Shown piece after piece: positions 37,671-47,097 of a stretch of 64,000 nucleotides of DNA (position 1 is its first letter; every line of letters starts with the position of its first letter). Under the pieces are notes generated by a model. That model had not been told where the DNA came from, did no database searches, and saw only the letters and a program-made list of their open reading frames with translations. Source of the stretch: an uncultured Cohaesibacter sp. (GTDB lineage Bacteria; Pseudomonadota; Alphaproteobacteria; Rhizobiales; Cohaesibacteraceae); assembly GCF_963662805.1 (NCBI RefSeq), contig NZ_OY759851.1, positions 124,001 through 188,000 of the forward strand, written 5' to 3'. A program made the translations under genes and the position numbers.

Positions 37671-38423
37671 TCAGCCGACCACCGGGCTGCCGTAATCCTT
37701 CCAGCTCTTGGACGGGAAATCATACATCCGGCCGCTTTCCTGACATTCGGGCAGCAGGCACTCAAGAATGTGCGGGGCAAGCTCGCTTGGATGCGGCAGG
37801 GTCATCGGATCTTCCCCCGGCATGGCCTTTGCGCGCATTCCCGTGCGGACGGGGCCGGGATTGAAGCAATTGACCTTCACATTGGTTTGCTCGATTTCTC
37901 CGGCATAGGTGCGCACCAGCGCCTCAAGACCTGCTTTGGAGACCGAATAGATCCCCCAGTAGGGCTTGCACTTGTGCGGTGCTCCCGAGGTCATGAACAA
38001 GGCGCGACCGGCGTCAGACCGTCGCAGGAGCGGATCAAGGGAGCGGATCAGGCGCCAGTTGGCGGTCAGGTTGACCCCCAGCACCTTGTCCCAGTCCTTG
38101 ACCGGATCGAGATGCCCGATTGGGGAGACCGAGCCCAGCAATCCGGCGTTGCCCAGAAGGATATCAAGCTTGCCCCAACGTTCGAAAAGAGCCGCGCCAA
38201 GGCGGTCGATGGCGTCATAGTCCATCAGGTCGACCGGAACCAGCGTTGCGGCTCCGCCCATCGCCTTGATGGCATCATCGAGTTCTTCCAGAGCCCCGAC
38301 GGTTTTGGCAATCGCGACGATGTGGGCCCCTTCGCGGGCCAGGGCAAGGGCTGCCTGCCAACCAATGCCACGGGACGCGCCAGTGACGACTGCCAGACGT
38401 CCCTCCAGACGTTTTTCGGTCAT
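37671..38423 (-). CDS. SDR-family oxidoreductase
   Basis: NAD(P)-dependent short-chain dehydrogenase of 250 residues. The cofactor site is TGASRGIG near residue 15 and the structural NAG motif is LLGNAGLLG. The catalytic Ser lies in MTSGAPHKCKPYW and the Tyr/Lys pair in YSVSKAGLEAL. The substrate is unknown. It is the last gene of a minus-strand series after purF, a position seen across Hyphomicrobiales. Confidence 0.92.
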   Translation of the reverse strand: MTEKRLEGRLAVVTGASRGIGWQAALALAREGAHIVAIAKTVGALEELDDAIKAMGGAATLVPVDLMDYDAIDRLGAALFERWGKLDILLGNAGLLGSVSPIGHLDPVKDWDKVLGVNLTANWRLIRSLDPLLRRSDAGRALFMTSGAPHKCKPYWGIYSVSKAGLEALVRTYAGEIEQTNVKVNCFNPGPVRTGMRAKAMPGEDPMTLPHPSELAPHILECLLPECQESGRMYDFPSKSWKDYGSPVVG

Positions 38424-38485
38424 GTCCTTCTGTCCTTGTTTTATAAGTGATGCGTCTCTTGTGTGGTCAGAGGTCGGGGGAGCCT

Positions 38486-40036
38486 CTAGTCTTTGAGCAG
38501 ACCATCGCTGCGGTGGTCTTCGGACGCTTCCAGATCAACAAGCGCCGTTGGATAGTCGCCGGTGAAGCAATGATCGGTGAACTGCGGTTTCTTGTTGTTG
38601 CGGGCTTCGTAGCCACAGGAGCGGTAGACGCCATCGATGGAGATAAAGCCGAGAGAATCCGCGCCAATATATTTGCGCATGCCTTCCAGATCATACTGGG
38701 CTGCGAGCAGCTTTTTGCGATCCGGCGTGTCGATGCCGTAATAGTCCGAGTGGGTTATCGGCGGGCTGGCAAGGAGCATGTGGACTTCCTTGGCGCCAGC
38801 GTCACGCATCATCTGGACGATCTTGGACGAGGTGGTGCCGCGCACGAGGCTATCGTCGACCAGCACGATGCGTTTGCCTTCAACCTGAGAGCGGTTGGCC
38901 GAATGCTTGAGACGCACGCCGAGCGCGCGGATCTGCTGGGTCGGCTCGATGAAGGTTCGGCCCACATAGTGGTTGCGGACGATCCCGAGTTCAAAGGGAA
39001 TGCCGATTTCCTGCGCATAGCCGAGAGCGGCTGGCACACCGGAGTCCGGTACGGGCACCACGACATCTACGTCGAGCGGCAGTTCCTTGGCCAGCTCGCG
39101 GCCAAGCGCCTTGCGGACTTCATAGACCGAGCGACCGGCGATGACGGAATCGGGTCGGGAGAAATAGATATATTCGAAAATGTCGAGACGGGCTGGCTGG
39201 TCGGGGAAGGGATGGTAGCTCTTGATGCCATCCTCGGTGCAGACGATGACCTCGCCATTCTTGATTTCGCGGACGAATTTGGCACCGATCATGTCGAGGG
39301 CGCAGGTTTCCGAGGCGAGCACCGGAGAGCCTTCGAGCTCACCGAGCACTAGCGGACGAATGCCAAGCGGGTCACGGGCGCCGATCAGTTTCTTGCGCGT
39401 GAGGGCAACAAGCGCGTAGCCGCCTTCCATCTGGCGAATGCCATCGATGAACCGGTCGACGATGTTGGATTCGCGGCTCTTTGCGATCAGCTGGAGGACC
39501 ACTTCACTGTCCGAGGTGGACTGGAAGATCGCGCCGCGTTTGATCAGCGACTTGCGCAGGGTCATCGCATTGGTGAACTGGCCGTTGTGGGCCACCGCGA
39601 TGCCGCCGCCTTCGAGCTCGGCAAACAGGGGCTGCACGTTGCGAAGGGCTGCTCCACCGGCCGTTGAATAGCGGTTGTGGCCGATGGCCGATTTGCCGGG
39701 CAGGCGTTCGAGCACGTCCGAATTGGAGAAGTTGTCGCCAACCAGTCCGAAACGGCGCTCAAGGTGGAAATGCTCGCCATCGTAGGTCGCGATACCGGCT
39801 GCTTCCTGACCGCGATGCTGAAGCGCATGAAGGCCGAGGGCGGCAAGGGCGGCAGCGTCCTGTGTTCCGAATATGCCGAACACGCCGCATTCCTCATGCA
39901 ACGTATCTCCTTCACCATTCCAATCATCGTCTATGGAGGTGTTGGGGGAGACTGTTGCTGTCTCGGTGGAAATCCGGCTGTCTTCCTCAATCATTGAGAA
40001 GCTCTGAGACGATTGGGTTTGTCCCTGTTCCGACAT
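38486..40036 (-). CDS. purF: Amidophosphoribosyltransferase
   Basis: First committed enzyme of purine synthesis (PRPP to phosphoribosylamine). From ATG 40036, preceded by GAAGGACTTC, the protein is 516 residues. The catalytic cysteine is at position 50 (HEECGVFGIFG), so the N-terminal stretch to be removed would be about 49 residues, much longer than the 11 of Bacillus. An internal start such as Met15 would shorten it. The PRPP loop VLVDDSLVRGTTSSK and four candidate Fe-S ligand cysteines are present. It follows cvpA, the usual partner. Confidence 0.96.
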   Translation of the reverse strand: MSEQGQTQSSQSFSMIEEDSRISTETATVSPNTSIDDDWNGEGDTLHEECGVFGIFGTQDAAALAALGLHALQHRGQEAAGIATYDGEHFHLERRFGLVGDNFSNSDVLERLPGKSAIGHNRYSTAGGAALRNVQPLFAELEGGGIAVAHNGQFTNAMTLRKSLIKRGAIFQSTSDSEVVLQLIAKSRESNIVDRFIDGIRQMEGGYALVALTRKKLIGARDPLGIRPLVLGELEGSPVLASETCALDMIGAKFVREIKNGEVIVCTEDGIKSYHPFPDQPARLDIFEYIYFSRPDSVIAGRSVYEVRKALGRELAKELPLDVDVVVPVPDSGVPAALGYAQEIGIPFELGIVRNHYVGRTFIEPTQQIRALGVRLKHSANRSQVEGKRIVLVDDSLVRGTTSSKIVQMMRDAGAKEVHMLLASPPITHSDYYGIDTPDRKKLLAAQYDLEGMRKYIGADSLGFISIDGVYRSCGYEARNNKKPQFTDHCFTGDYPTALVDLEASEDHRSDGLLKD

Positions 40037-40277
40037 GGGCGAGAAGTCCTTCAAAAACCCGGCAGTTCCAGCCGTCTGACGAAGACCGGGCGATACCTGT
40101 GGGCCATCTGATCTACGGATGTGAGCACCAGGTGCGCCTTTGGACGCAAAATGGATGCACTGACCTTCAAATGAAGAATGGCGGGTTATCCCCGCCAATT
40201 CTATGGATTGTTCCTAGCATATCCTTGCCAGCGCGTCAGCTCAGCAATGGTATGCAGAAAGAGATTTTATGCCGCGA

Positions 40278-40883
40278 CTATTGGGCCGGTGCGTTGTTGG
40301 CAATCTTGCCAATCTCGTTACGCTCGTCCTTTGAATAGCCTGCTTCCTCGTTGGTGGGCGTGCCGTCGCGCTGCTGACGGATCTTTTCCATCAGCTGCTC
40401 CTGCGGGTCTTCCGGCAGGATGCTGATCAGCTTGTCGCCCATGTTGTTGAGGAATGGTTTTGACTTGGCCTGCGCAACCCAGTTGGGCTGCTTGTCTTCG
40501 GGCACGAACCAGTTGAAGAAGATAACGGCAACGGCCATCAGAATCGCACCGCGCAGGGCACCGAAGACGAAGCCGAGGGTCCGGTCGAGCGCGCCGATGC
40601 GGCTGTCGAGGACGAAGTCGGAAATCTGGATCGTAATGAACGAGACCACGATCAGCGTGATGAGGAAAATCCCCAGAGCGGTTGCAGCCTGCGCCACGAT
40701 GGGCTGGGGCAGATAGGGGGTGACCATCGGCAGAACGGTGTCGAACAGCTTGAGGGTCGCGAATGCGGCAGCAACCCAGGCGCCAATCGCCAGAACTTCA
40801 CGCACGAAGCCGCGAATCATCGCAAGGAAGGCCGAAATCAGCAAGACGACAAGAAAAATGACATCTAGGAGTTCGATGGGCAT
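40278..40883 (-). CDS. cvpA: CvpA family membrane protein
   Basis: A 201-residue protein with about four membrane helices (LLDVIFLVVLLISAFLAMIR at the start, ALGIFLITLIVVSFITIQ, GAILMAVAVIFFNWFV) and a polar C-terminal tail. The family was named for colicin V export and, more consistently, lies next to purF, as here. The precise role is unsettled; envelope homeostasis has been proposed. The gap to purF is 241 bases. Confidence 0.9.
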   Translation of the reverse strand: MPIELLDVIFLVVLLISAFLAMIRGFVREVLAIGAWVAAAFATLKLFDTVLPMVTPYLPQPIVAQAATALGIFLITLIVVSFITIQISDFVLDSRIGALDRTLGFVFGALRGAILMAVAVIFFNWFVPEDKQPNWVAQAKSKPFLNNMGDKLISILPEDPQEQLMEKIRQQRDGTPTNEEAGYSKDERNEIGKIANNAPAQ

Positions 40884-41010
40884 CAGAAATCGATCCTGTT
40901 ATCTGGCCTGGACAGCACGGTATCGTTGAGCATGCGGAATCCGGCAAGTAAGGCTTTGCCTTTCTATAGGGTGCGAAGGGGGCAAGAGCAAGGCTTTTTG
41001 GTACAGCTTG

Positions 41011-42417
41011 TCAATCCTCGGGATTGTCTGTTGTATTGAGGCTCGATCCGGCAGCAATCCGGGCAACCAAATCGGTCAGACCCTCAAGGCCGGTCAGAGT
41101 GAGCTCGGCGGATTTTGTCGATTTGATGGCTCCCTCAGGGACAATCGCGCTGGAAAAGCCAAGCTTGGCGGATTCCTTGATGCGCGTTGCAGCGTGGGAG
41201 ACGGGTCGGATGGCTCCCGACAGACTGATCTCGCCGAAATAAACCGCCTCCGCCGGGAGCGCCACACCGGCGAGGGACGAGACGAGGGCGGCTGCCACGG
41301 CGAGGTCGGCGGCCGGTTCGTTGATCTTGAGGCCACCTGCCACGTTGAGATAGACGTCATGGCCGGACAGGCGCACCCCGCAATGGGCATCGAGAACCGC
41401 GAGGATCATGGAGAGGCGGCTCGTATCCCAGCCGACAACGGCCCGGCGCGGTGTGCCCAGCGGTGACTGGGCGACAAGGGCCTGAATTTCCACGAGCAAC
41501 GGGCGCGAGCCTTCCATGCCTGCAAAGACAGCGGCTCCGGGAGCCGACAGATTGCGTTCGCCAAGGAACATGGCCGACGGGTTGGCAACCTGACTGAGGC
41601 CGCCGCCGGTCATCTCGAAGACGCCGATTTCGTCGGTTGGGCCGAAACGGTTCTTGATGGCGCGCAGGATGCGGAACTGGTGACCAGAATCCCCTTCAAA
41701 ATGCAGTACGCCGTCGACCATATGCTCGACCACACGCGGGCCTGCGATCTGGCCGTCCTTGGTGACATGCCCGACGAGGATGACGGCGGCGCCGGTCTGC
41801 TTGGCGTAGCGGATCATCGCCTGCGCCGAGGCGCGGACCTGAGTGACGGTGCCCGGTGCGCTGTCGGCGCTGTCGGTCCAGAGGGTCTGGATCGAATCAA
41901 TGACGACCATTTCGGGCGGTGGACCTGCGGTCAGGGTGGCGAGAATGTCCTCAACGCTGGTCTCGGCGGCGAGCTCGACCGTTTCCTTGGCCAGACCAAG
42001 ACGGGCGGCCCTGAGGCGCACTTGATCGATGGCTTCCTCGCCGGAGATATAGACGACGCGATGGCCACGCCTTGTTAGCGCCGCGGAGGCCTGAATGAGC
42101 AGGGTCGACTTGCCGATACCCGGATCCCCGCCCAGAAGCAGCACCGAGCCCTTGACGAAGCCGCCACCGGTGACGCGGTCCAGCTCACCGACATTGGTGG
42201 TGATGCGCGGAGCGGGCTCTTCCTGGCCGGACAGGGAAACCAGCTCGACGATGCGGCCACCCTTGCCGCGCGTGGTTCTGGGTGAGCCGCCGATGCCTGC
42301 GCCTTCCACTTCTTCGGCGATTGAGTTCCATTCGCCACAGGATTCGCATCTGCCTGCCCAACGGTTGGTGATGGCACCACAGGACTGGCAGACGAAGGTG
42401 GATTTTTTACGCGCCAT
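41011..42417 (-). CDS. radA: DNA repair protein RadA/Sms
   Basis: RecA-like branch-migration helicase, 468 residues. An N-terminal C4 zinc finger (FVCQSCGAITNRWAGRCESC) is followed by Walker A GGDPGIGKSTLL near residue 95, the RadA-specific KNRFG motif (IKNRFGPTDEIGVFEM), and a C-terminal Lon-protease-like domain (DVYLNVAGGLKINEPAADLA). Complete. It normally follows alr directly in relatives; here one extra gene lies between them. Confidence 0.97.
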   Translation of the reverse strand: MARKKSTFVCQSCGAITNRWAGRCESCGEWNSIAEEVEGAGIGGSPRTTRGKGGRIVELVSLSGQEEPAPRITTNVGELDRVTGGGFVKGSVLLLGGDPGIGKSTLLIQASAALTRRGHRVVYISGEEAIDQVRLRAARLGLAKETVELAAETSVEDILATLTAGPPPEMVVIDSIQTLWTDSADSAPGTVTQVRASAQAMIRYAKQTGAAVILVGHVTKDGQIAGPRVVEHMVDGVLHFEGDSGHQFRILRAIKNRFGPTDEIGVFEMTGGGLSQVANPSAMFLGERNLSAPGAAVFAGMEGSRPLLVEIQALVAQSPLGTPRRAVVGWDTSRLSMILAVLDAHCGVRLSGHDVYLNVAGGLKINEPAADLAVAAALVSSLAGVALPAEAVYFGEISLSGAIRPVSHAATRIKESAKLGFSSAIVPEGAIKSTKSAELTLTGLEGLTDLVARIAAGSSLNTTDNPED

Positions 42418-42443
42418 TTATATTGGTTCTTTCTTGTGAAGCG

Positions 42444-43212
42444 TCAGTCGCGGGTTGGTTGTTTGTTAAGTGTATTTTCTACCGCTCCTTGAATGCATCG
42501 CTCTATAAATGCATTTGCTTCTTCTAGTGTCATAGAGTTCTCTATCGGGTCGGACTTTTTTAAACTTCGAGCATGCCTTGAGTCATTATTTTGGCAGGTT
42601 TGGGTGAACCTGTCTTTTTCTCTCTTTGTAATTCCCGCAGGCAGGCGTCTGAGTATATCCAGTGCTTCAAAGGCTTTGTAGCATCTGATCCAATCAGATT
42701 GGTCAGAGTAGTATTCGAGTGCCAATGCGATTCTATCGTCAATTTGTGCTGCTTCCAACCAACGTTGCAGTTTTGATCGAGAATGGAGTGGCTCGACAGC
42801 ATTTCCCCTCGCGATCGATTTCTGAGATCCTGACCGGATTGCCTCGTGAAACTGTTTTGATAGCGTCTATTTTTATGAACACGTGACGTTTAGGTTGGTC
42901 GAGATCAGAGAGAGCGACGACCGTGTCGAAATTTATAGGGCTCGAATGCCACATGAGCTTTGCAATGCCATTTAAGCTTTTGAGCATCTTCTCAGCAGCG
43001 GTGTAAACGTCCTTTGCATTGTCAATATCATTGAATGCCTTTGCTCGAAGAACAAGATAGGTCCCTTGGTCGCTGATCACTTCTTCTACATAAGGGTCAT
43101 TGGGTTTTCGCAGCTCATCCTTCAACATGTCTTGAACGCATTGTTCGCCCGACAGGCGAATACCCCATGAATTTTTGGGTTTACTCGTTTTGACATTGCT
43201 TGGAACTGTCAT
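42444..43212 (-). CDS. Uncharacterised protein inserted between alr and radA, frameshifted
   Basis: Two overlapping frames (163 codons ending at 42739 and 104 codons ending at 42444) join into one when a CCCC run at 42805-42808 (plus strand) is read as CCC: the sequence then runs ISEIDREGNAVEPLHSRSKL without a break. The joined gene is 768 bp, 255 residues, from ATG 43212 with AAAGGGGAG upstream. I do not recognise a domain. The C-terminal part has a pattern (RHAR, then a polar spacer and MTLEEANAFI) that, from memory, recurs in scattered bacterial hypothetical proteins. Base composition is visibly more AT-rich than the flanking alr and radA, which suggests acquisition by transfer. It starts 19 bases after the alr stop, so it rides on that transcript. 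Confidence 0.65.
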
Positions 43213-43230
43213 CCGCTCCCCTTTACCCAA

Positions 43231-44409
43231 TCACAGATAGCGGCGCAGGCTGCGCAAGCCAAGGTTTGTGAGCAGCTCGTAGCCGATGGTTCCGGCGATG
43301 GCGGCAACCTCGTCAATGGGCATGTGCGGGCCGAAGAGCTCTGCCCAGTTGCCGCGCTTGGCGATGTCTTCAGGGATATCGGTGACATCGATAATCGTCA
43401 GGTCCATGGTGATCCGGCCGATGATGGTGGCCTCGTATCCGTCGATATAGACCCTTGCTCCCTTGCGCTGGTCGCTGCTGGACCCCGTGCGAAGATAGCC
43501 GTCCGCGTAGCCCATGTTGATGATGGCAAGGCGGCTGTCGCGTTTGGTCACCTCGGTCGCGCCATAACTGACCGATTGTCCCTTCGGGACGTGACGGGTG
43601 GAGAGGATGCGACTCTTCAAGGTCACGACAGTTTGCATCGGATTGGGGCGATTGTTGATGGCGAGGCCGCCATAAAGCGCGATGCCGGGCCGGGTGAGAT
43701 CGAAATGGAAATCCGGGCCAAGGAAGACGCCTGCGGAATTGGCCAGCGAGGCGGGAATGTCGGGGAAACAGGCACGAATGGCGCGGAACCGGTCGAGCTG
43801 GGTGCTGTTGAGCGGGTGCTGCGGGTCATCGCCACAGGCAAGATGGCTCATGATCAGGGTCGGCGTGAAGGCCGGCGGCTGGGATAGCCATTTTTCGGAC
43901 AACTGGTGCGCGGCCTTCTTGCTGAGGCCGAGGCGGTTCATTCCGGTGTCGAAATGAAGGGCGCAAGGGAGCGCTTCATCAATCGAGGCGCAATAGGCGT
44001 TCCAGAGATCGACCTCTTCATAACTTCCGAGAACCGGTCTGATGCCATGGTCGCGGTAGTAAGCCATGGCGGCCTCGCTGTCATCGCCGACAAGGCCGTT
44101 GAGCGCGTAAAGGGTTGCCTCCGGCAAGGTGCTGCGAGCGCGGGCCCCTTCCTGAGGGTGAGCGATGAAAAAGGTCCGGCATCCTGCCTGCCACAAAGCC
44201 TTTGCCGCTTCTTCAAGGCCTGTGCCGTAGGCATCCGCCTTGATGACCGCCGAGGCTTCTGCGCTGCCGCTCTTCTCGGCCAATTCGGTATAGTTGGCCG
44301 CAAGGGCCTTGAGGTCAACGGACAGTTCGCTGCCCGCAATGGGAGGGGCACCTGCTGACAGATGAGCGATGTGGGGGGCTAGGCGAGAGGAGGATGGATC
44401 CTTGGACAT
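43231..44409 (-). CDS. alr: Alanine racemase
   Basis: PLP enzyme making D-alanine for peptidoglycan, 392 residues from ATG 44409 (a TTG seven codons earlier is less likely). The PLP lysine lies in AVIKADAYGTGLEEAA. The second-subunit catalytic tyrosine region follows (INMGYADGYLRTGSSSD), with the substrate-binding GRITMDLTIIDVTDI. A leading stretch of about 25 residues precedes the fold. It sits downstream of dnaB, as in many alphaproteobacteria. Confidence 0.95.
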   Translation of the reverse strand: MSKDPSSSRLAPHIAHLSAGAPPIAGSELSVDLKALAANYTELAEKSGSAEASAVIKADAYGTGLEEAAKALWQAGCRTFFIAHPQEGARARSTLPEATLYALNGLVGDDSEAAMAYYRDHGIRPVLGSYEEVDLWNAYCASIDEALPCALHFDTGMNRLGLSKKAAHQLSEKWLSQPPAFTPTLIMSHLACGDDPQHPLNSTQLDRFRAIRACFPDIPASLANSAGVFLGPDFHFDLTRPGIALYGGLAINNRPNPMQTVVTLKSRILSTRHVPKGQSVSYGATEVTKRDSRLAIINMGYADGYLRTGSSSDQRKGARVYIDGYEATIIGRITMDLTIIDVTDIPEDIAKRGNWAELFGPHMPIDEVAAIAGTIGYELLTNLGLRSLRRYL

Positions 44410-44626
44410 GTGCGTTCGGCTTTCCGGCAAGGGAAGGGCTAGTCACCAGCTTGTTGGGGGCTCATTGAGCCAGCTTTCGCGTCTTGCCACCCTTCAGATA
44501 ATGCACTTCGCGTACAAAGCGCAAGGATGACGTCCCAGCAAGGGGAGTGGTACCGACAGGAAATCGCCTGCTGTCCGGTGTTTGCCGGATCGCGTGGCAA
44601 TCTCGAACTACCCTGACTGCTCTGCC

Positions 44627-46114
44627 CTACTCGTAAGCCTCTGGCAGATAATCGTCCTGAGCCAGATCGGAGAAGCGGGTGAATTCGGGCTGGAAGGCGA
44701 CGGGCACGATGCCGGTGGGACCATGACGCTGCTTGGCGATGATGATCTCGGCCTTGCCCATGCAGCGGTCCATTTCGGCCTGCCAGGTAAAGAATTCCTC
44801 GGTGCCTTCCTTGGGCATCTCGCGGGATTTGTAATATTCCTCGCGGTAGATGAACATTACCACGTCGGCGTCCTGCTCAATGGAGCCGGATTCACGAAGG
44901 TCGGCGAGCTGTGGGCGCTTGTCGTCTCGTGCTTCCACCTGACGGGAGAGCTGGGACAGTGCGATGACGGGAACGGCCAGTTCCTTGGCGAGGGCCTTGA
45001 GACCGGTGGTGATCTCGGTGATCTCCTGCACGCGGCCCTGAGAGGCCTTGGAGGAGGAGCCGGAGAGAAGCTGCAGATAGTCGACGATCAACAGATCAAG
45101 GCCCTTCTGACGCTTGAGACGCCGGGCACGGGCCGCCAGCTGGGCGATGGAAATGCCACCGGTCTGGTCGATATGCAGCGGCGTGATCTGCATCTCCTGC
45201 GCCTTGTGGGCAATGCGGGAGAATTCGTCCTGATCAACCTTGCCTCGACGAATCTTTTCCGATGAGACCATGGCCTGTTCGGCGATGACGCGGGTGGCGA
45301 GCTGTTCGGCGCTCATCTCGAGGGAGAAGAAGCCGACGACGCCGCCGTTCATGGTTTTCAGAGAGCCGTCTGGCTGTTCCGCAGCCTTGTAGGCGCTGGC
45401 GACATTGTAGGCGATGTTGGTGACGAGCGATGTTTTACCCATCGCGGGGCGAGCCGCCAGAATGATCAAGTCCGAATGCTGCAGACCACCCATTTTCTGG
45501 TCGAGGTCCTTGAGGCCGGTCGAAATGCCCGACAACTGGCCGTCTCGCTTGTAGGCGGCTTCGGCCATTTCGATGGCTTCGGTTGCTGCTGCCGCAAAGG
45601 AGACAAAGCCGCCAGAGGACCCGCCGGTCTCGGCCAACTCGAACAGGCGCTTTTCTGCCTCCTCGATCTGGGCCTTGGGCGGGGTGTCGATGGGGGCGTC
45701 AAAGGCGACATTGACAACATCCGTGCCGATTTCGATCAGGTTGCGCCGGGTCGCCAGATCCATGATCAGCAGGCCGAAATCCTCGGCGTTGATGATGGAG
45801 GTCGCCTGCGAGGCAAGACGCAGCAGATAGAGATCGATCGGGGTGTCTGCGACCACGTGATCGGCCGGAAAAAACGTCTTCAGCGTTACCGGAGAGGCGA
45901 TCTTGCCTGCACGGATGAGCTGCGCCGTCTTTTCGAAGATTTCACGCAGATTCGGGTCGTAGAAATGGTGAGGTTTGAGAAATGCCTCAACGCGGTCATA
46001 CGTCTGGTTGTTGACCAGAATCGCACCCAGCAGCTGTTGTTCAGCTTCCAGATTGTGCGGTGCCTGACGCGCGGCAGTAGTCTCCGCGCTTTCGCGTTTG
46101 GCAACGATTTCCAT
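44627..46114 (-). CDS. dnaB: Replicative DNA helicase DnaB
   Basis: Hexameric 5'-3' helicase of the replication fork, 495 residues from ATG 46114 with GAGG nine bases upstream; ATG 46126 is the alternative and the open frame goes further. The N-terminal primase-binding domain begins APHNLEAEQQLLGAILVNNQ. The RecA core has Walker A AARPAMGKTSLVTNIAY and Walker B LLIVDYLQLLSG, with ELAVPVIALSQLSRQVEARD as the DnaB signature. A terminator separates it from rplI, so it has its own promoter. Confidence 0.97.
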   Translation of the reverse strand: MEIVAKRESAETTAARQAPHNLEAEQQLLGAILVNNQTYDRVEAFLKPHHFYDPNLREIFEKTAQLIRAGKIASPVTLKTFFPADHVVADTPIDLYLLRLASQATSIINAEDFGLLIMDLATRRNLIEIGTDVVNVAFDAPIDTPPKAQIEEAEKRLFELAETGGSSGGFVSFAAAATEAIEMAEAAYKRDGQLSGISTGLKDLDQKMGGLQHSDLIILAARPAMGKTSLVTNIAYNVASAYKAAEQPDGSLKTMNGGVVGFFSLEMSAEQLATRVIAEQAMVSSEKIRRGKVDQDEFSRIAHKAQEMQITPLHIDQTGGISIAQLAARARRLKRQKGLDLLIVDYLQLLSGSSSKASQGRVQEITEITTGLKALAKELAVPVIALSQLSRQVEARDDKRPQLADLRESGSIEQDADVVMFIYREEYYKSREMPKEGTEEFFTWQAEMDRCMGKAEIIIAKQRHGPTGIVPVAFQPEFTRFSDLAQDDYLPEAYE

Positions 46115-46310
46115 GCTCAGCCTCATCTTGATGTGAGGAACAAGATAGTCACAGGATGACTCGAATTTGAAGCGCACTGATTGCAATTCACGGCAATCAA
46201 CAGAGGAAAGTTTTTTTATCTTTCTTTCGCTGGACTCTGACCCCGTCTTCGAGTCCTGAGGCAGAGAATCGGTGGCGCTTTTCCGGCTCGATTCTCGCAT
46301 GTAGTTGACC

Positions 46311-46342
46311 AAAAGAAAAGGCCCGGAACATCGCTCCGGGCC
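46311..46342 (-). terminator. Rho-independent terminator after rplI
   Basis: On the minus strand GGCCCGGA (46342-46335) pairs with TCCGGGCC (46327-46320) and is followed by TTTTCTTTT. It closes the rpsF-rpsR-DUF2232-rplI transcript. Confidence 0.9.
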
Positions 46343-46398
46343 TTGGATCTTTGGACCTGAAGAGGCAGGGCTCGTCAGGTCTGGTCAAGAAGCAGTGC

Positions 46399-47028
46399 TT
46401 ACTTGTCTTCTTCTTCGGCAGCGTCTTCTTCTGCGATTTCTTCTGCTGCGTCGTCAGCGGCTTCTTCGCCTTCGATTTCTTCGAGCAGTTCTTCGTCGAG
46501 TTCCAGATCTTCTTCGAATTCGAAGGCTTCGTCGCGTTCGGTCTGGGTCAGATCTTCACCAGCTGCCTGACGTTCGGCTTCGTCCTGCGAACGGGCAACG
46601 TTGGCAGTAACGGTGAGTTCGACTTCGGGGTGCAGGATGACGGTGACGTCATGCATGCCGATGGTCTTGATCGGACGCTCCAGAGAGATCTGGTTGCGGT
46701 TGAAGGAGACGCCGTCGGCGGTCAGGGCATCAGCCAGATCGCGCGGAGAAACGGAGCCATAGAGCTGGCCGGTTTCGGAAGCTGCGCGGATGATGATGAC
46801 GGTTTTGCTGCCGATGGTTTCTTTGAGAGCTTCGGCTTCGGTTTTGGCTTCCAGGTTGCGGGCTTCAAGCTGGGCGCGTTCGGATTCGAAGCGTTTCTTG
46901 TTGGCTTCGGAAGCACGAATGGCTTTGCCCTGAGGCAGAAGGAAGTTGCGTGCATAACCGGCGCGTACGCTTACGATGTCGCCCATCTGGCCGAGCTTGG
47001 CGATGCGTTCAAGAAGAATGAGTTCCAT
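46399..47028 (-). CDS. rplI: 50S ribosomal protein L9
   Basis: 209 residues from ATG 47028 (MELILLERIAKLGQMGD, GGAG six bases upstream). The N-terminal RNA-binding domain has GYARNFLLPQGKAIRASEAN. The long connecting helix and C-terminal domain follow. The last 45 or so residues form a strongly acidic, disordered tail (FEEDLELDEELLEEIEGEE, then Asp/Glu/Ala repeats), much longer than in E. coli L9 (149 residues). The same operon encodes S6 with a strongly basic tail. Confidence 0.96.
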   Translation of the reverse strand: MELILLERIAKLGQMGDIVSVRAGYARNFLLPQGKAIRASEANKKRFESERAQLEARNLEAKTEAEALKETIGSKTVIIIRAASETGQLYGSVSPRDLADALTADGVSFNRNQISLERPIKTIGMHDVTVILHPEVELTVTANVARSQDEAERQAAGEDLTQTERDEAFEFEEDLELDEELLEEIEGEEAADDAAEEIAEEDAAEEEDK

Positions 47029-47097
47029 GTTGGTCTCCATGATGCCGCCCTTCATCGGGACGGCTGTTCTTGGTTTCAGGTGCGGGCGTTGAGGCCC

